A stretch of 64,000 nt of DNA from assembly GCA_964482235.1 (NCBI GenBank), contig CAYZWU010000018.1, positions 28,822 through 92,821 of the forward strand, given 5' to 3'. The translations under genes and the position numbers were made by a program. The number at the start of each line of letters is the position of its first letter. Positions within the stretch are counted from its first letter, which is position 1. The DNA comes from CAYZWU01 sp964482235 (GTDB lineage Bacteria > Planctomycetota > B15-G4 > CAYZWU01). Shown here in pieces: positions 1 to 9,121 of the stretch. The notes beneath the pieces were generated by a model. It did not search any database. It had not been told where the DNA came from and worked only from the letters and a program-made list of their open reading frames with translations.

Positions 1-537
1 CTTGACGGGATTGGCCCTTGTCCTGTCAGGTGAGAGCCGCGGTGTGACACCTTTGGCAAGATCCGCCCAGGCCAGGATCCGGTTCCTGAGCAGCTCCCTG
101 TGAGGCCGGAGGGCCGGATCGTTCTCCTTCAGAGCCTTGCGCAGATGAACGACGCGTTCTGCGATCTCTCCGAGGACGAATCTTGTCCCCGGATTGCCGC
201 GATCATGGCGGCCGTTCGGGGAGTAGAGATAGACCGGGCAGACCAGGTTGTGCGCGCCGCAGAGGCAGAAGCCGGTTCCCTCGAGGTGGGCGATGTAGGC
301 CACGGTTTCGCCATCGACGCGGTACGGCTGGAGGTGCTCGACAACCGCGTCTTTCCTCGCATCGGGGGTCCACTCTCGAACCCACGTTTCCACCGCAGCC
401 TTGACGAATACAGGGTTGAGCTCTTCCAGCTCGATATCCATGGCCCGAAGGTTCGAGGTGTCGAGCCCGGTAAGGCTCGGCATGATTATCAGGAAGCCGA
501 TCAGGGCAGCTGTTCGCATTATTCGTTCGAGTTTCAT
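1..537 (-). CDS. Secreted protein with C10-peptidase-prodomain-like N-terminus (partial)
   Basis: An open frame of 179 codons runs off the left edge, so only the N-terminus is present. It starts at an ATG with a strong ribosome site (AAAGGGGG) 15 bp after the neighbouring fibre-like gene ends, so the two are probably one operon. The first ~25 residues form a signal peptide or anchor (MKLERIMRTAALIGFLIIM). The region after it (VETWVREW, then VAYIAHLEGTGFCLCGA, then a segment of the form PVYLYSPNG) resembles the prodomain of streptopain-like C10 cysteine peptidases, where a helix precedes a strand reading 'the protein keeps its value/state'. No catalytic domain is visible because the gene is cut. 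The family assignment is by pattern only; it could be another secreted protein. Confidence 0.6.
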   Translation of the reverse strand, partial: MKLERIMRTAALIGFLIIMPSLTGLDTSNLRAMDIELEELNPVFVKAAVETWVREWTPDARKDAVVEHLQPYRVDGETVAYIAHLEGTGFCLCGAHNLVCPVYLYSPNGRHDRGNPGTRFVLGEIAERVVHLRKALKENDPALRPHRELLRNRILAWADLAKGVTPRLSPDRTRANPVK

Positions 538-552
538 GACGATCCCCCTTTC

Positions 553-1659
553 TCACTGCAAGGTGACGAGCACGAGAACCAGGCCTTCACCCTCCTCGAG
601 GGTGCTCATGGCCTTGCCGAGGATCGCGCCCTGGGCCATGCCGTGGTCCGAGACCTTCATGGCGAAACCCGGCTTGTCCGAGGTCGTGAGGAGGTCGCCG
701 GGCTCGATGGCTCCGTTCGATGCCGTGGCGTGGCAGTAGACGCGGCCCGTGAGCGCCACCGGCGTCTCGCCGTGAGCCTCCGAACCTCTTTGCCCCATCA
801 GCATGCCGGTGTTGACGCCGCCCGCGCCGCTGATGATGCCGGCCACTGTGCGGTCGTAGGCCTTCGAGCTGACGATGAGCTTGCCCGGGTTCTCCGCATC
901 GATGCAGACCACCATGCCGGGAGCGGGGGTGCTGTCGTTATTCTCGCTCCTGATGTCGAACTGCTCCGAGAGGTCGGCGCCGCCCAGGATCTCGATCGAC
1001 TTGGTGGTGGTCCGTCCGTCGACGTGGAACAGCGACATCGGAGCAGTTGTTCCCACGCCGACGTCGCCCATCAACGCGATGTCGTGACCCATGTTGTCAC
1101 GTCCGAGCTGGAGTACATTTCCAAGGTATCCGCCTCCGGTTAATTGGATTCTGAATCTGTTTTCAACAACAGACCTCTCGATCCTCAGCTGGGGTCCGTC
1201 TCCAAGCTGTATGATCGACTCATCTCCACTGCCGACATGCAGAAGGCAGTCTGGATTCGTTGTCCCGATCCCCACGTCTCCCATCAGCGCGATGTCGTGG
1301 CCCTGGTTGTCACGGCCGATCTGGAGTATATTCCCCAGATAGCCGCCGCCTCCCAGGCTGATCTGGAATTTATTATCCACCACGAACCGCTCGAGTAGCA
1401 TGGCAGGTCCCTGGCCGAGCTGAATTGCGGATTCATCTCCCATTCCAACATGCAAGAGGTTGTTCGGGCTTGACGCTCCGATGCCCACGTTGCCCGTGGG
1501 AATGGAATACATGTGGGGGGGATTGCTGAGGATGTCCCAGTCGTCGTCCGTGACCGCATTGGATTTTTGCTGGGCCTGCGCGGTCCCGGCCGAGAGGAAA
1601 ACGAGCCCTGCAAGAAAGAGAACGCAGGCAGTGAAATGAATTGTTCTCGAGGCGTTCAT
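553..1659 (-). CDS. Secreted fibre-like repeat protein
   Basis: 368 aa with a clear signal peptide (residues 1-30, ending AQA). The middle contains two near-identical units of about 65 residues (roughly 63-130 and 131-200), each carrying 'LLHVG.GDES.IQLG', 'GGGYLGN.LQ.GRDN' and 'GHDIALMGDVG.GTT.P'. The VGIGTT-P pattern is typical of phage-tail-fibre-like and bacterial surface fibre proteins that trimerise. The C-terminal ~120 residues (starting near GMVVCIDAEN) resemble the terminal domain found after such repeats, with phrases such as 'GDLLTTSDKPGFAMK' near residue 322; in relatives this is a G2-peptidase-like or chaperone-like tail. The ribosome site AAGGAGAAG lies 8 bp upstream. It is probably an exported surface or extracellular structural protein; the binding partner is unknown. 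Confidence 0.75.
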   Translation of the reverse strand: MNASRTIHFTACVLFLAGLVFLSAGTAQAQQKSNAVTDDDWDILSNPPHMYSIPTGNVGIGASSPNNLLHVGMGDESAIQLGQGPAMLLERFVVDNKFQISLGGGGYLGNILQIGRDNQGHDIALMGDVGIGTTNPDCLLHVGSGDESIIQLGDGPQLRIERSVVENRFRIQLTGGGYLGNVLQLGRDNMGHDIALMGDVGVGTTAPMSLFHVDGRTTTKSIEILGGADLSEQFDIRSENNDSTPAPGMVVCIDAENPGKLIVSSKAYDRTVAGIISGAGGVNTGMLMGQRGSEAHGETPVALTGRVYCHATASNGAIEPGDLLTTSDKPGFAMKVSDHGMAQGAILGKAMSTLEEGEGLVLVLVTLQ

Positions 1660-1842
1660 GGTCTTCTCCTTTGGAATCGTCGTGAGAATGACTGTTTTCG
1701 GGGCAACGCCAGAGGTTGGGCCAGGAGGCCGAACATGGGCGTTCCTGGTGAGAGTGCGTAAATGAAGCCGGACAGGGGCAAAGGAAAGGGTATTATTATT
1801 CTACCGGATAGAATGAAAGAGACCGGCTGAGGAGACAAGACG

Positions 1843-3351
1843 ATGAGAAAGAGTTGCGATCGCCCCATTTTCATCTTCATCCTTGTTGTTGTTTCTCTTT
1901 GCAGCGGTCTCCTCGCCCAGGGAGGTCAGGACCAGGATCAGCGGGGAAAGCCGGCCTCCGGAGCGCTGCCGCCCGATCTGGTGGAACGGGCAACGGCTCT
2001 TCGCGAGCGGGCGCTCGAAGGATCGAAGGCCTTCGATTTCCTGTGCGGGCTGACGAGCGAGGTGGGTCCGCGCTTTGCCGGCTCTGCAGGCGACCGCCGC
2101 GCCGTCGAGTGGGCGCGAAAGAAGCTCGAATCTCTCGGATTCAGCAACGTGCGGGCCGAGGATGTGATCGTTCCCTGCTGGGTGAGGGGGAAGGCGGAAG
2201 GGAAAATCACGGCGCCCCTCCGGAAGCAGGTCGACGTGGTGGCCCTGGGCGGGAGCGTCGGGACGCCGCCGGGCGGCATCGAGGGTGAGGTCGTCATGGT
2301 GGCCGACCTCGAGGAGCTTTCGAAGCTCGATCGCTCCGATGTGTCCGGCAGGATCGTATTCTTCAACAAACGAATGCGCCGAACCCGCGAAGGTACGGGA
2401 TACGGCGAGGTCGTTCCGGTCAGGCGGCATGGGGCGGCCAGGGCGGCCCCCCTGGGCGCAAAGGCGGTTATCATCCGGCCCGTGGCGACGTCGCGCACGC
2501 CCCAGGGGCACACCGGCACGACGCATTACGAGGATGGAATCGAGAAGATACCGATCGCATCGCTGTCCAATCCCCACGCCGACCTCATCGAGGATCAGCT
2601 CGAGAAGGGCAAGAAGGTGCGCTTCTCCCTCGAACTGGGCTGCCGCTGCCTGCCCGACAGGAAGTCGGCCAACGTGATCGGCGAGATCCCCGGCCGCGAG
2701 ATGTCGCGTGAGGTGGTCCTCCTGGCGGCGCACCTCGACTCGTGGGATCTCGGCGCGGGCGCACTCGACGACGGAGCGGGATGCGCCATCGTCACGGAGG
2801 CCGCGCGATTGATCGGAGAGCTCGATCCGGCGCCGCGCCGGACGATCAGGGTCCTCCTCGCGGCCAACGAGGAGTTCGGCGTGTCCGGCGGCCTGGCGTA
2901 CGAGGACCGTTACGGGTGCGATGCCGGCCTACATGTCATGGCGATGGAGGCGGATTTCGGCGCCGGCCGGGTGTGGGGGATGCGCTCGAGGGTGGCGCTC
3001 AAGGACCTCGTCATCGTGAAGGACCTGCTGACCCTTCTGGCGCCGCTGGGCATCGGCTATTCCGGCAACAATACCCTTGGCGGCACGGACATCCTTCCGC
3101 TGCTGCGCCACAGGGTGCCCCTCATCGAGATGCGCCACGACGCCACCGACTACTTCGATTTTTACCACAGCGTCAACGACACGCTGGACAAGGTCGATCC
3201 CAGGGATCTGGCGCAGAGCGTGGCCGCCTATGCGGTCGCGGCCCTGGTGGCTGCCGAGGTGGAGGGCGGCTTCGCGCGGGCGCCGAAATTCCGGGGCAAG
3301 CTTCCCGCACCTTTCGACAGCATTGCATCAGGCAAGGAGATGCCGCGGTAG
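1843..3351 (+). CDS. Secreted M28 family metallopeptidase (carboxypeptidase Q-like)
   Basis: 502 aa zinc exopeptidase with a signal peptide (residues 1-25). The inserted PA-like region spans about 115-270 and the catalytic domain about 275-480. The dizinc ligands can be read directly: H297 in AHLDSWDLGAG, D309 or D310 in ALDDGAG, the glutamate pair E343/E344 in AANEEFG, an acidic ligand near E369/D371 in AMEADFG, and H442 in FDFYHSVND. This order and the HLDSWD spelling match the glutamate carboxypeptidase/carboxypeptidase Q branch, which removes amino acids from peptides outside the cytoplasm. The ribosome site GAGGAG lies 8 bp before the ATG. It is transcribed divergently from the fibre-like gene and convergently with the next gene. 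Confidence 0.9.
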   Translation: MRKSCDRPIFIFILVVVSLCSGLLAQGGQDQDQRGKPASGALPPDLVERATALRERALEGSKAFDFLCGLTSEVGPRFAGSAGDRRAVEWARKKLESLGFSNVRAEDVIVPCWVRGKAEGKITAPLRKQVDVVALGGSVGTPPGGIEGEVVMVADLEELSKLDRSDVSGRIVFFNKRMRRTREGTGYGEVVPVRRHGAARAAPLGAKAVIIRPVATSRTPQGHTGTTHYEDGIEKIPIASLSNPHADLIEDQLEKGKKVRFSLELGCRCLPDRKSANVIGEIPGREMSREVVLLAAHLDSWDLGAGALDDGAGCAIVTEAARLIGELDPAPRRTIRVLLAANEEFGVSGGLAYEDRYGCDAGLHVMAMEADFGAGRVWGMRSRVALKDLVIVKDLLTLLAPLGIGYSGNNTLGGTDILPLLRHRVPLIEMRHDATDYFDFYHSVNDTLDKVDPRDLAQSVAAYAVAALVAAEVEGGFARAPKFRGKLPAPFDSIASGKEMPR

Positions 3352-3392
3352 ATTCGATGAAACGTCGGGATGGGAACGGAATCGCCGTGAAA

Positions 3393-5597
3393 TCAGCGGG
3401 AGCCGGATCCTGATCCGGCACGGCGCAGATCGATGTCGATCCCGGTCAGGCCGCCTGGAGTGATCTCCACCTCGGCGATAGCCGGAGCATACCCTCTCGG
3501 CTCGACTCGAATCCTGTAGCGGCCGGGATGGAGGTTGCGCTTGATCAGGTAGGGGACCTCGCCCTCGAGGGTGGAGCCGTGCCGGAAGTCTCTGAACGCT
3601 CCTCCCGGATCGGTTACTCCATTGATTTGATCCCAGTCATCCTGTTCCGACGCCGTCTGGGGTGTGATCCAGATCAGCTGGTTGGCCGGGTTGCCGAAAT
3701 CGCGATGGCCGAAGAAGAAATCGGCTCCCGCTTTTTCACCATGAAGTGTGATCTGAAACCAACCCCCCTTCCGGAGAACGACATCGCGCGCGGTCAGCCT
3801 CCCTTGTTCGATGATCAAAGGCTCGATCACTTCCGTGCAGAACATGGTCCAGGGCAACGCACGCTCCCCGATATCGTATTGATCGGGAGATTTGATGTAC
3901 ACTCTTCCCTGATAGGTCCCAGGCGTCAGCTCGATCACGATATCTTCCGGGTCCTCGGGGCAGTTTTTCGTCCTCCAGCCCTTGAAATAATCCGGACCTC
4001 CCCAGAGCCGCACGTCGAGCACGCCGAGGTCCGGAAAAGGCGAGCCGTCCTCGAGGAGGAATCGCAGCTTCAGGCGGCCCGGCTTCCGGGAACGAAGGAC
4101 GAGCTGCAGCTCACTCTGGTACCGGCCTTCCGGGATGAACAGCGAGACATCGCCGACCAGGTCGTTTTTTCCCGTCGTCGTGTTTTCGGAGCTGCCTCGA
4201 ACGGTGATGTTTCCGGGAACCACCTGGGCCCAGCCTTCACCGCCCACGATGTCGGCGTAACTGTCCCCGCCCTCCCACTCGACCTTGACGTCGGGACTGA
4301 AGATCTTGTTTCCCTGCTCGTCCTTCACCGTGATGTGGAGCCTGTGGGCGTCCACCTCGATGCGGTAGAGGTTGGCGTCCGACCGGCATCGAAATATCCT
4401 CTTCTCATCCGGGATCTCCAGGTCGTTGCAGATGGATACGCCATACTCGCCGGGGATCAATCCCTCGAAACAAAATCGCCCCCTTCTGTCCGAGATGGTC
4501 ACGTCGAAGTCGAGTCCCTGTAATCTCCCGTCACGCATGAGCGTGGGAAGCCAGCTGTGGCTGTCCAGAGGCTCTTCACCCCAGAGGGAGGTGGAGAGCG
4601 AGACCTCCGCAGCCGGAGACCCGTCCGGGTAGACCGTGACCCCATTGAGCCTTGCCCGGGGATGGAGAACGAGGTCGGGTGCCGCTTCGCTCGAGTTCTC
4701 GCCGATCTCCATGAGACAGGGATCGGACAGGCCTGCGGAGGTCTTGCATGCCGCCAGGTTGTACGTCCCGTCATCGAGGGAATGGATGTCGATGACATAT
4801 TCTCCATTGGGATTAGTAATGGCGCCGGCATTGCGAATCGATCCGTCGGAATCGACCAGCCAGAGAGAAACATACGCCTCGTCGACAACGAGGCCGTTCT
4901 CTGTAGTGACACGGCCCCTCAAGTACTTTCCCGACTCGAGCTCGATGTCCATTCTGACGACTTCGTGTTTCTTGAGAAGATGGAGTTCGACATAGCAGTA
5001 TTCATCATCCGTCTGTGCCAGAGTCGGAGCCGAGGCATAGGCTGCAATCTTGGTATGAACCGGGGATTTCTCGCAGAATCCGTTGCCGGCCGTGATCAAC
5101 GGGATCCCGATCCTGTAGAGACCGTCTGCTTCGACCTTTGCGGTTCCGGAAAAGAGGACGAGTGGTTTTCCGACCACAATCCCCGGAACTACCTCGCAAT
5201 CCCGTTCGCAGAGCAGCACGGTGACGGTCACCTGCGCGTCCTTCACCGGCTGATCATCCTCGTCGCGGACGTACCCCCACACGAGCCAGCCCGGCTCGGG
5301 CATGGGATCGAACTTTGGGCGCCACTCCTCGGCGGGCCGACCTTCGTCCGGGGCAATGAAAAGCTCCTTGCCTGACAGATCCGGCCTGTAACCCCTGTCC
5401 GCTTCCGAGAAATCCCGATCGCTGCCGGCAGAGGACGCCAGGGAATCCCTGTCCTGTTTGATCCGCCGGTCTCCAGCGGGAATCCTGCCGATTTCATCGC
5501 TCCTGTCGAAGAGCAGCGCGGACGTGACAAAGAGCAGAAGGAAAGCCGCTGCGACGAGGAGAAAGGTGCCGAGCCGGGATCGTTTTCCTGTTGCCAT
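3393..5597 (-). CDS. Membrane-anchored protein with carboxypeptidase-regulatory-like (Ig-like) repeats
   Basis: 734 aa. One N-terminal membrane segment at residues 11-30 (TFLLVAAAFLLLFVTSALLF) is followed by a long extracytoplasmic region built of beta-sandwich repeats of the CarboxypepD_reg/Cna-B type. The repeat phrases are seen near residue 103 (GWLVWGYVRDEDDQPVKDAQ), in 'ESGKYLRGRVTTENG' and in the last 60 residues ('HPGRYRIRVEPRGYAP'). An in-frame start upstream at 5774 would give 793 aa, but its extra codons run through a terminator hairpin (5730-5765), so the ATG at 5597 is preferred. The function is unknown; such proteins usually act as surface or transport-associated modules. The architecture matches the tail of the sigma-factor fusion at 38689-42304. 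Confidence 0.75.
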   Translation of the reverse strand: MATGKRSRLGTFLLVAAAFLLLFVTSALLFDRSDEIGRIPAGDRRIKQDRDSLASSAGSDRDFSEADRGYRPDLSGKELFIAPDEGRPAEEWRPKFDPMPEPGWLVWGYVRDEDDQPVKDAQVTVTVLLCERDCEVVPGIVVGKPLVLFSGTAKVEADGLYRIGIPLITAGNGFCEKSPVHTKIAAYASAPTLAQTDDEYCYVELHLLKKHEVVRMDIELESGKYLRGRVTTENGLVVDEAYVSLWLVDSDGSIRNAGAITNPNGEYVIDIHSLDDGTYNLAACKTSAGLSDPCLMEIGENSSEAAPDLVLHPRARLNGVTVYPDGSPAAEVSLSTSLWGEEPLDSHSWLPTLMRDGRLQGLDFDVTISDRRGRFCFEGLIPGEYGVSICNDLEIPDEKRIFRCRSDANLYRIEVDAHRLHITVKDEQGNKIFSPDVKVEWEGGDSYADIVGGEGWAQVVPGNITVRGSSENTTTGKNDLVGDVSLFIPEGRYQSELQLVLRSRKPGRLKLRFLLEDGSPFPDLGVLDVRLWGGPDYFKGWRTKNCPEDPEDIVIELTPGTYQGRVYIKSPDQYDIGERALPWTMFCTEVIEPLIIEQGRLTARDVVLRKGGWFQITLHGEKAGADFFFGHRDFGNPANQLIWITPQTASEQDDWDQINGVTDPGGAFRDFRHGSTLEGEVPYLIKRNLHPGRYRIRVEPRGYAPAIAEVEITPGGLTGIDIDLRRAGSGSGSR

Positions 5598-5729
5598 GAA
5601 TGCATGACCTCGAAGAAGCTGGTCCTGAACCGCCTGCTGTTTCGGGGGATGGCAGCGCCCTGTGGCCAGTCCGATCCCCGCAAGCATATTTGTACCATAA
5701 TCAGCGATCGGCACGCCGTGACGGCGGCA

Positions 5730-5765
5730 AAAAAAGAAGCCGGACCTCCTTCGAAGTCCGGCTTC
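5730..5765 (-). terminator. Rho-independent terminator downstream of the amidotransferase/beta-helix gene
   Basis: On the minus strand an 8-9 bp stem (AGCCGGAC pairing with GTCCGGCT) with a ~10 nt loop is followed by TCTTTTTTT. It lies about 45 bp after the stop of the gene at 5811-8225. It is read in only one orientation because the T-run exists only on the minus strand. Confidence 0.85.
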
Positions 5766-5810
5766 GCGCTTCATGCGTTCAGCAAAGATGGTTCGATGTC
5801 GAGCAGAACC

Positions 5811-8225
5811 TCACTGGATCGTCGCGACCACCACGTCCGTCGCCTGCCCGAACTGGATTGCCTGGAACCAGACGTCGAATCCGGCGGCGTTCTGCGGGAT
5901 CGGCAGGTTCCAGACGTAGGCTCCCGTGTCGTCCGTCCGGGACGGTCCGGCCGCCCTCTGGGGGTTGGCCAGTCCGAGCGTGACATCGAGCTGCGGGATG
6001 TAGGTGTTGCCCGTGCCGGCCAGGCTGTAGACGAGGTAGGTGTCCGTGAGCGGATCGCCCCATGTCACCACGAAGGTGCCGGTCTGCCCGGCGACGAGGG
6101 GATCGGGAAAGACTCCGAGGTGGAAATCGGGCTGGTTCACGGCCTCGCGGTAGTGATACCCCATGTCCACGATGCCTGAATCCTGGATCTGGTCGGACCT
6201 TGTCGTCCCTTCGATCATCGTCGACGCCGGGTCGCCGCCGTCGACGCAGGGATTGTCCACGCCGGGCTGGCAGGGATCCTGCCGCAGGTGGAAGTCGTCG
6301 AACATGGGATCGAAGAAGTTAGGGTAGACGTCGATGTTCCCCGTTCCCGCTCCGGTCCATCCTCCCTCGATGTCGCAATAGCTGACCTGCGGGTCGCCCA
6401 CGCTCACGGCGATCTCGCCGCCCGTGTTCTGCCAGAGGATCGTGTTCGTTATCGCGGGCGAGGAGTGCCAGCAGCGAATTCCGCCGCCGTCTCCCGGCGA
6501 CGCCGTGTTGTCGTAGATCGTGTTGTTCGTGATCGATGGGAAGCAGTAGGAGAGGTAGATCCCGCCGCCCCAGACGTTCGCGCTGTTCCACACGATCAGG
6601 TTGTTCCTGATCACGGCGCGGGAGCCGTTCCAGCAGCAGATTCCGCCCCCCTTTTCGTCTGCGTGGTTGGCTGAGATCTTGTTGTTCGCGATCAGGGGTG
6701 AGGAATCGTCGTCGCAGAAGATCCCGCCGCCGTATCCGTATCCCGTCTCGGCCCTGTTTCCGATGATCTGGTTGTTGATGATCGTCGGTGAGGAGAAGGG
6801 ACTGCAGAAGACGCCGCCGCCGTAGTCGGACGAACCGCCCATCACCATGAAACCGTCAAGCACGGAATAGGCTCCCTGCCCGCAGTCGAAGGTCGCCGTG
6901 CTACCCGTGCCGGTCCCGACGATCAGGGTCGTGAAAGAATCGATGTCGTAGGTCGACGGATCGCCGTCCCCGTCGCTTCTCACCGTGACGGCAGCGGGGA
7001 ACCGTCCCGTGAAATCGCTCCGCACGAAGCTGACGTCTTCCTGGTACGTCCCCTCCAGCACGAGCACGACGTTCCCGTCGACGGAGTTCTGGATCCCGTC
7101 CTGGATGTACCGGTAGGGGTTGTCCGCCGTCCCTTCCCACGGACCGTGGACATTGTCCGCGTCCACGTAGACCGGCATCCCGTAATCGTCGAACAGGTTG
7201 ATCTGGACGGGATCGGCGTTTCTCGGGATGTATGCGGCATTGAACTGGCCCACGGGCGTTCGGCCCGCCTCGTCCTGCGTCTTGACGCTCACGAAACCCT
7301 CGTCGGCGTGAACCCTGTACGAGAGGAGATGGCTCCCATCGTTCGTGTTGCGGAAAACGTGGAGCGCCGACCGGTCGGCCAGCACGAAGTTGATCTTGTT
7401 GCTGTCGAAGTTGTCGTGAAAGGCGACCCGGAGGTCCACGAAGCCGCCGCCCTGGGGAGGCGGGGGCGTGTCGAGCTCGCCGGTCAAGGCCGCGTGCATC
7501 CCGCCCAGCACCGAGCCGTCGCCCTCGATGACGTTCTTCATGATCCAGTGGAACAGGATCTCGCTGTCGATGAACGCCGTGTAGTCGTCCGCGTCTTCAG
7601 GGGAAACCCAGTTGGATGGATGCTCCAGGAACCACGCACCCGCGAAGGCTCCGGTATTGTTGTAGAGGTCGTAGTGCATGGCGTGCTTGACGTTGTCGGC
7701 GATGGAGCCGTTGTGCATGAACGAGTAGGTCCGTCCTTCCCACTCGAGGGTGAACGGATGATTCCCTCCGGCCCACCCCCCGGTCCCGTTGCGGGCGTGG
7801 GACAAAACGAGGACGGCCTGGCTTGCCGGATCCATGATGGCCGCGTGCGCGCTGTCCAGCGGGACGGGATTCGTCTCATAGATGTCGGGACAGTAGTACT
7901 TCTGATCAGCGAGAATGGCGTCCTGCCAGTCTCTCATGAAGAGGATCCCGTAGCCGTCGTCATTGGTTTGCCCCGTCGATCGCGAGATGATGAATTCGTG
8001 GAAGAAGTCGTCGGGATCATCGAAGGGGAGGGCGCCTTGCTGGATCCCGGGGATGAGGATGTCGTTTTTCGTGATCACCGCCGCGAAGTCGCAGTTGTGG
8101 GAGAGGATGGGAGGGCTCTCCCGTCCGTCTTTCTGCAGATCGGGAACAGGATTGTCGACCGCCTCCAGGGCAGAAGTCATCAAGGCGAAAATTATCAGAG
8201 CTGCTGCGAACCATTTGGTTTTCAT
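5811..8225 (-). CDS. Secreted class II glutamine-amidotransferase-like/beta-helix fusion
   Basis: 804 aa. A signal peptide (1-22) and short propeptide precede C45 in SHNCDFAAV. Residues 45-330 resemble a class II (Ntn) glutamine amidotransferase: HARNGTGGWAGGNHPF (143-158) and FMHNGSIADN (169-178) match the conserved arginine/GT and HNG motifs of the YafJ/EgtC type. In that family the catalytic Cys must be N-terminal, which would require propeptide removal just before C45. Residues ~375-640 are a right-handed parallel beta-helix (repeated 'GGGI/GGGV', 'NNTI', 'I.NN' rungs, as in DUF1565-type proteins). Residues ~690-804 form a beta domain typical of planctomycete exoproteins. An extracellular amidotransferase or amide hydrolase with a surface-binding helix is the likeliest reading; the substrate is unknown. 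Confidence 0.75.
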   Translation of the reverse strand: MKTKWFAAALIIFALMTSALEAVDNPVPDLQKDGRESPPILSHNCDFAAVITKNDILIPGIQQGALPFDDPDDFFHEFIISRSTGQTNDDGYGILFMRDWQDAILADQKYYCPDIYETNPVPLDSAHAAIMDPASQAVLVLSHARNGTGGWAGGNHPFTLEWEGRTYSFMHNGSIADNVKHAMHYDLYNNTGAFAGAWFLEHPSNWVSPEDADDYTAFIDSEILFHWIMKNVIEGDGSVLGGMHAALTGELDTPPPPQGGGFVDLRVAFHDNFDSNKINFVLADRSALHVFRNTNDGSHLLSYRVHADEGFVSVKTQDEAGRTPVGQFNAAYIPRNADPVQINLFDDYGMPVYVDADNVHGPWEGTADNPYRYIQDGIQNSVDGNVVLVLEGTYQEDVSFVRSDFTGRFPAAVTVRSDGDGDPSTYDIDSFTTLIVGTGTGSTATFDCGQGAYSVLDGFMVMGGSSDYGGGVFCSPFSSPTIINNQIIGNRAETGYGYGGGIFCDDDSSPLIANNKISANHADEKGGGICCWNGSRAVIRNNLIVWNSANVWGGGIYLSYCFPSITNNTIYDNTASPGDGGGIRCWHSSPAITNTILWQNTGGEIAVSVGDPQVSYCDIEGGWTGAGTGNIDVYPNFFDPMFDDFHLRQDPCQPGVDNPCVDGGDPASTMIEGTTRSDQIQDSGIVDMGYHYREAVNQPDFHLGVFPDPLVAGQTGTFVVTWGDPLTDTYLVYSLAGTGNTYIPQLDVTLGLANPQRAAGPSRTDDTGAYVWNLPIPQNAAGFDVWFQAIQFGQATDVVVATIQ

Positions 8226-8530
8226 GACCTGTCTCCTTCATTGGCTTCATGTCCAGATCGTCCGGTTCTTGATTGCGAGGAATTCGAGCCTCTACCTGGC
8301 TGAGCGTAAAAAGAGAGAGGAGGTGCTATCGCGCCCGGTTGATTTCTCGCTGTTTTTTCCTGCACATCCCTTATCAACGGTCTGTTCAGGAATCATGAAA
8401 AGAAGTGAAAGATCGGGCCGGGAAAGACGTTTATTCAAACATGGTCCACAGAAGAAGAAGCGCGGATCAGCCTGCTTGTTAACAGTTGCCGGATAATGAG
8501 ATACAGACATCGACGTGAGGGGATGACACG
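8226..8530 (+). other. Intergenic region between divergent genes
   Basis: 305 bp with no supportable gene. It contains the ribosome site of the minus-strand gene ending at 5811 (AAGGAGACAG) and that of the sigma factor to the right (GTGAGGGGATG). Promoters for both must lie here, but I see no convincing -35/-10 pair. Short open frames in this stretch lack a ribosome site and recognisable residues. Confidence 0.5.
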
Positions 8531-9121
8531 ATGTTCGGAGTGAAGGAAAAGGAAACGGACAGGCGCGGGAGCCGCCTTTCTCTCGATCGGAGCTCGAATC
8601 GGGAGCTTTTTTCCGTCCTCTACAGGGAGCTGCGCAGGCTGGCCCACTCGGCCATGTGCCGTGAAAAGGCCGGCCACATCCTCCAGACCACGGCGTTGAT
8701 CAACGAAGCCTACATGACCCTCTCGCGACACAGCGGCATCGAGTGGAGCGACCGCGAACACTTTTTTACCGTGGCCGGCCGGGCCATGCGCCGGATTCTT
8801 GTCGATGAGGCCCGGAACCGCCGGGCTGCCAAGCGCGGCGGGGGCGTTCGGCCGCTGTCGATCGACGAGCTGGCGGAGAGCGACCATCTGCCGGTTCCCG
8901 CAAACGAGTCTTCCAGCGATCTGGAGATGCTCGATCAGGCTTTGGACGGGCTGGGATCCGATCCGAGTCATGCGAGGATCTGCCAGGTTGTGGAGCTGCG
9001 CTTCTTCGCCGGGCTGACCCATACCGAGACAGCCGACGTGCTGCGTGTCTCGAAAGCCACGGTGCGCAACGACTGGGAGTTCGCCAAGGCATGGCTTTAC
9101 GAGGAGATGAAGGGCGAATGA
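8531..9121 (+). CDS. ECF-type RNA polymerase sigma factor (cassette 1)
   Basis: 196 aa. Region 2 covers about residues 20-95 (ELFSVLYRELRRLAHSAM, then TALINEAYMTLSRH, then REHFFTVAGRAMRRILVDEA) and region 4 about 135-190 (VVELRFFAGLTHTETADVL, then VRNDWEFAKAWLYEEM). These phrases are diagnostic of the large ECF family abundant in Planctomycetota and Acidobacteriota (TIGR02999-like). The stop overlaps the start of the following kinase (ATGA), so the two are translationally coupled. The cognate signal is probably the kinase itself, since no anti-sigma gene is present. Function as a transcription factor is certain; the regulon is unknown. Confidence 0.92.
   Translation: MFGVKEKETDRRGSRLSLDRSSNRELFSVLYRELRRLAHSAMCREKAGHILQTTALINEAYMTLSRHSGIEWSDREHFFTVAGRAMRRILVDEARNRRAAKRGGGVRPLSIDELAESDHLPVPANESSSDLEMLDQALDGLGSDPSHARICQVVELRFFAGLTHTETADVLRVSKATVRNDWEFAKAWLYEEMKGE

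Noticed and set aside
5598..5774. N-terminal extension of the repeat protein to 793 aa
   Set aside because: The extra codons run through the terminator hairpin at 5730-5765 and lack a signal or ribosome site; the anchor helix follows the ATG at 5597.
7963..8496. Plus-strand open frame reaching into the gap before the sigma factor
   Set aside because: It starts antisense within the amidotransferase gene, has no ribosome site and no recognisable sequence.
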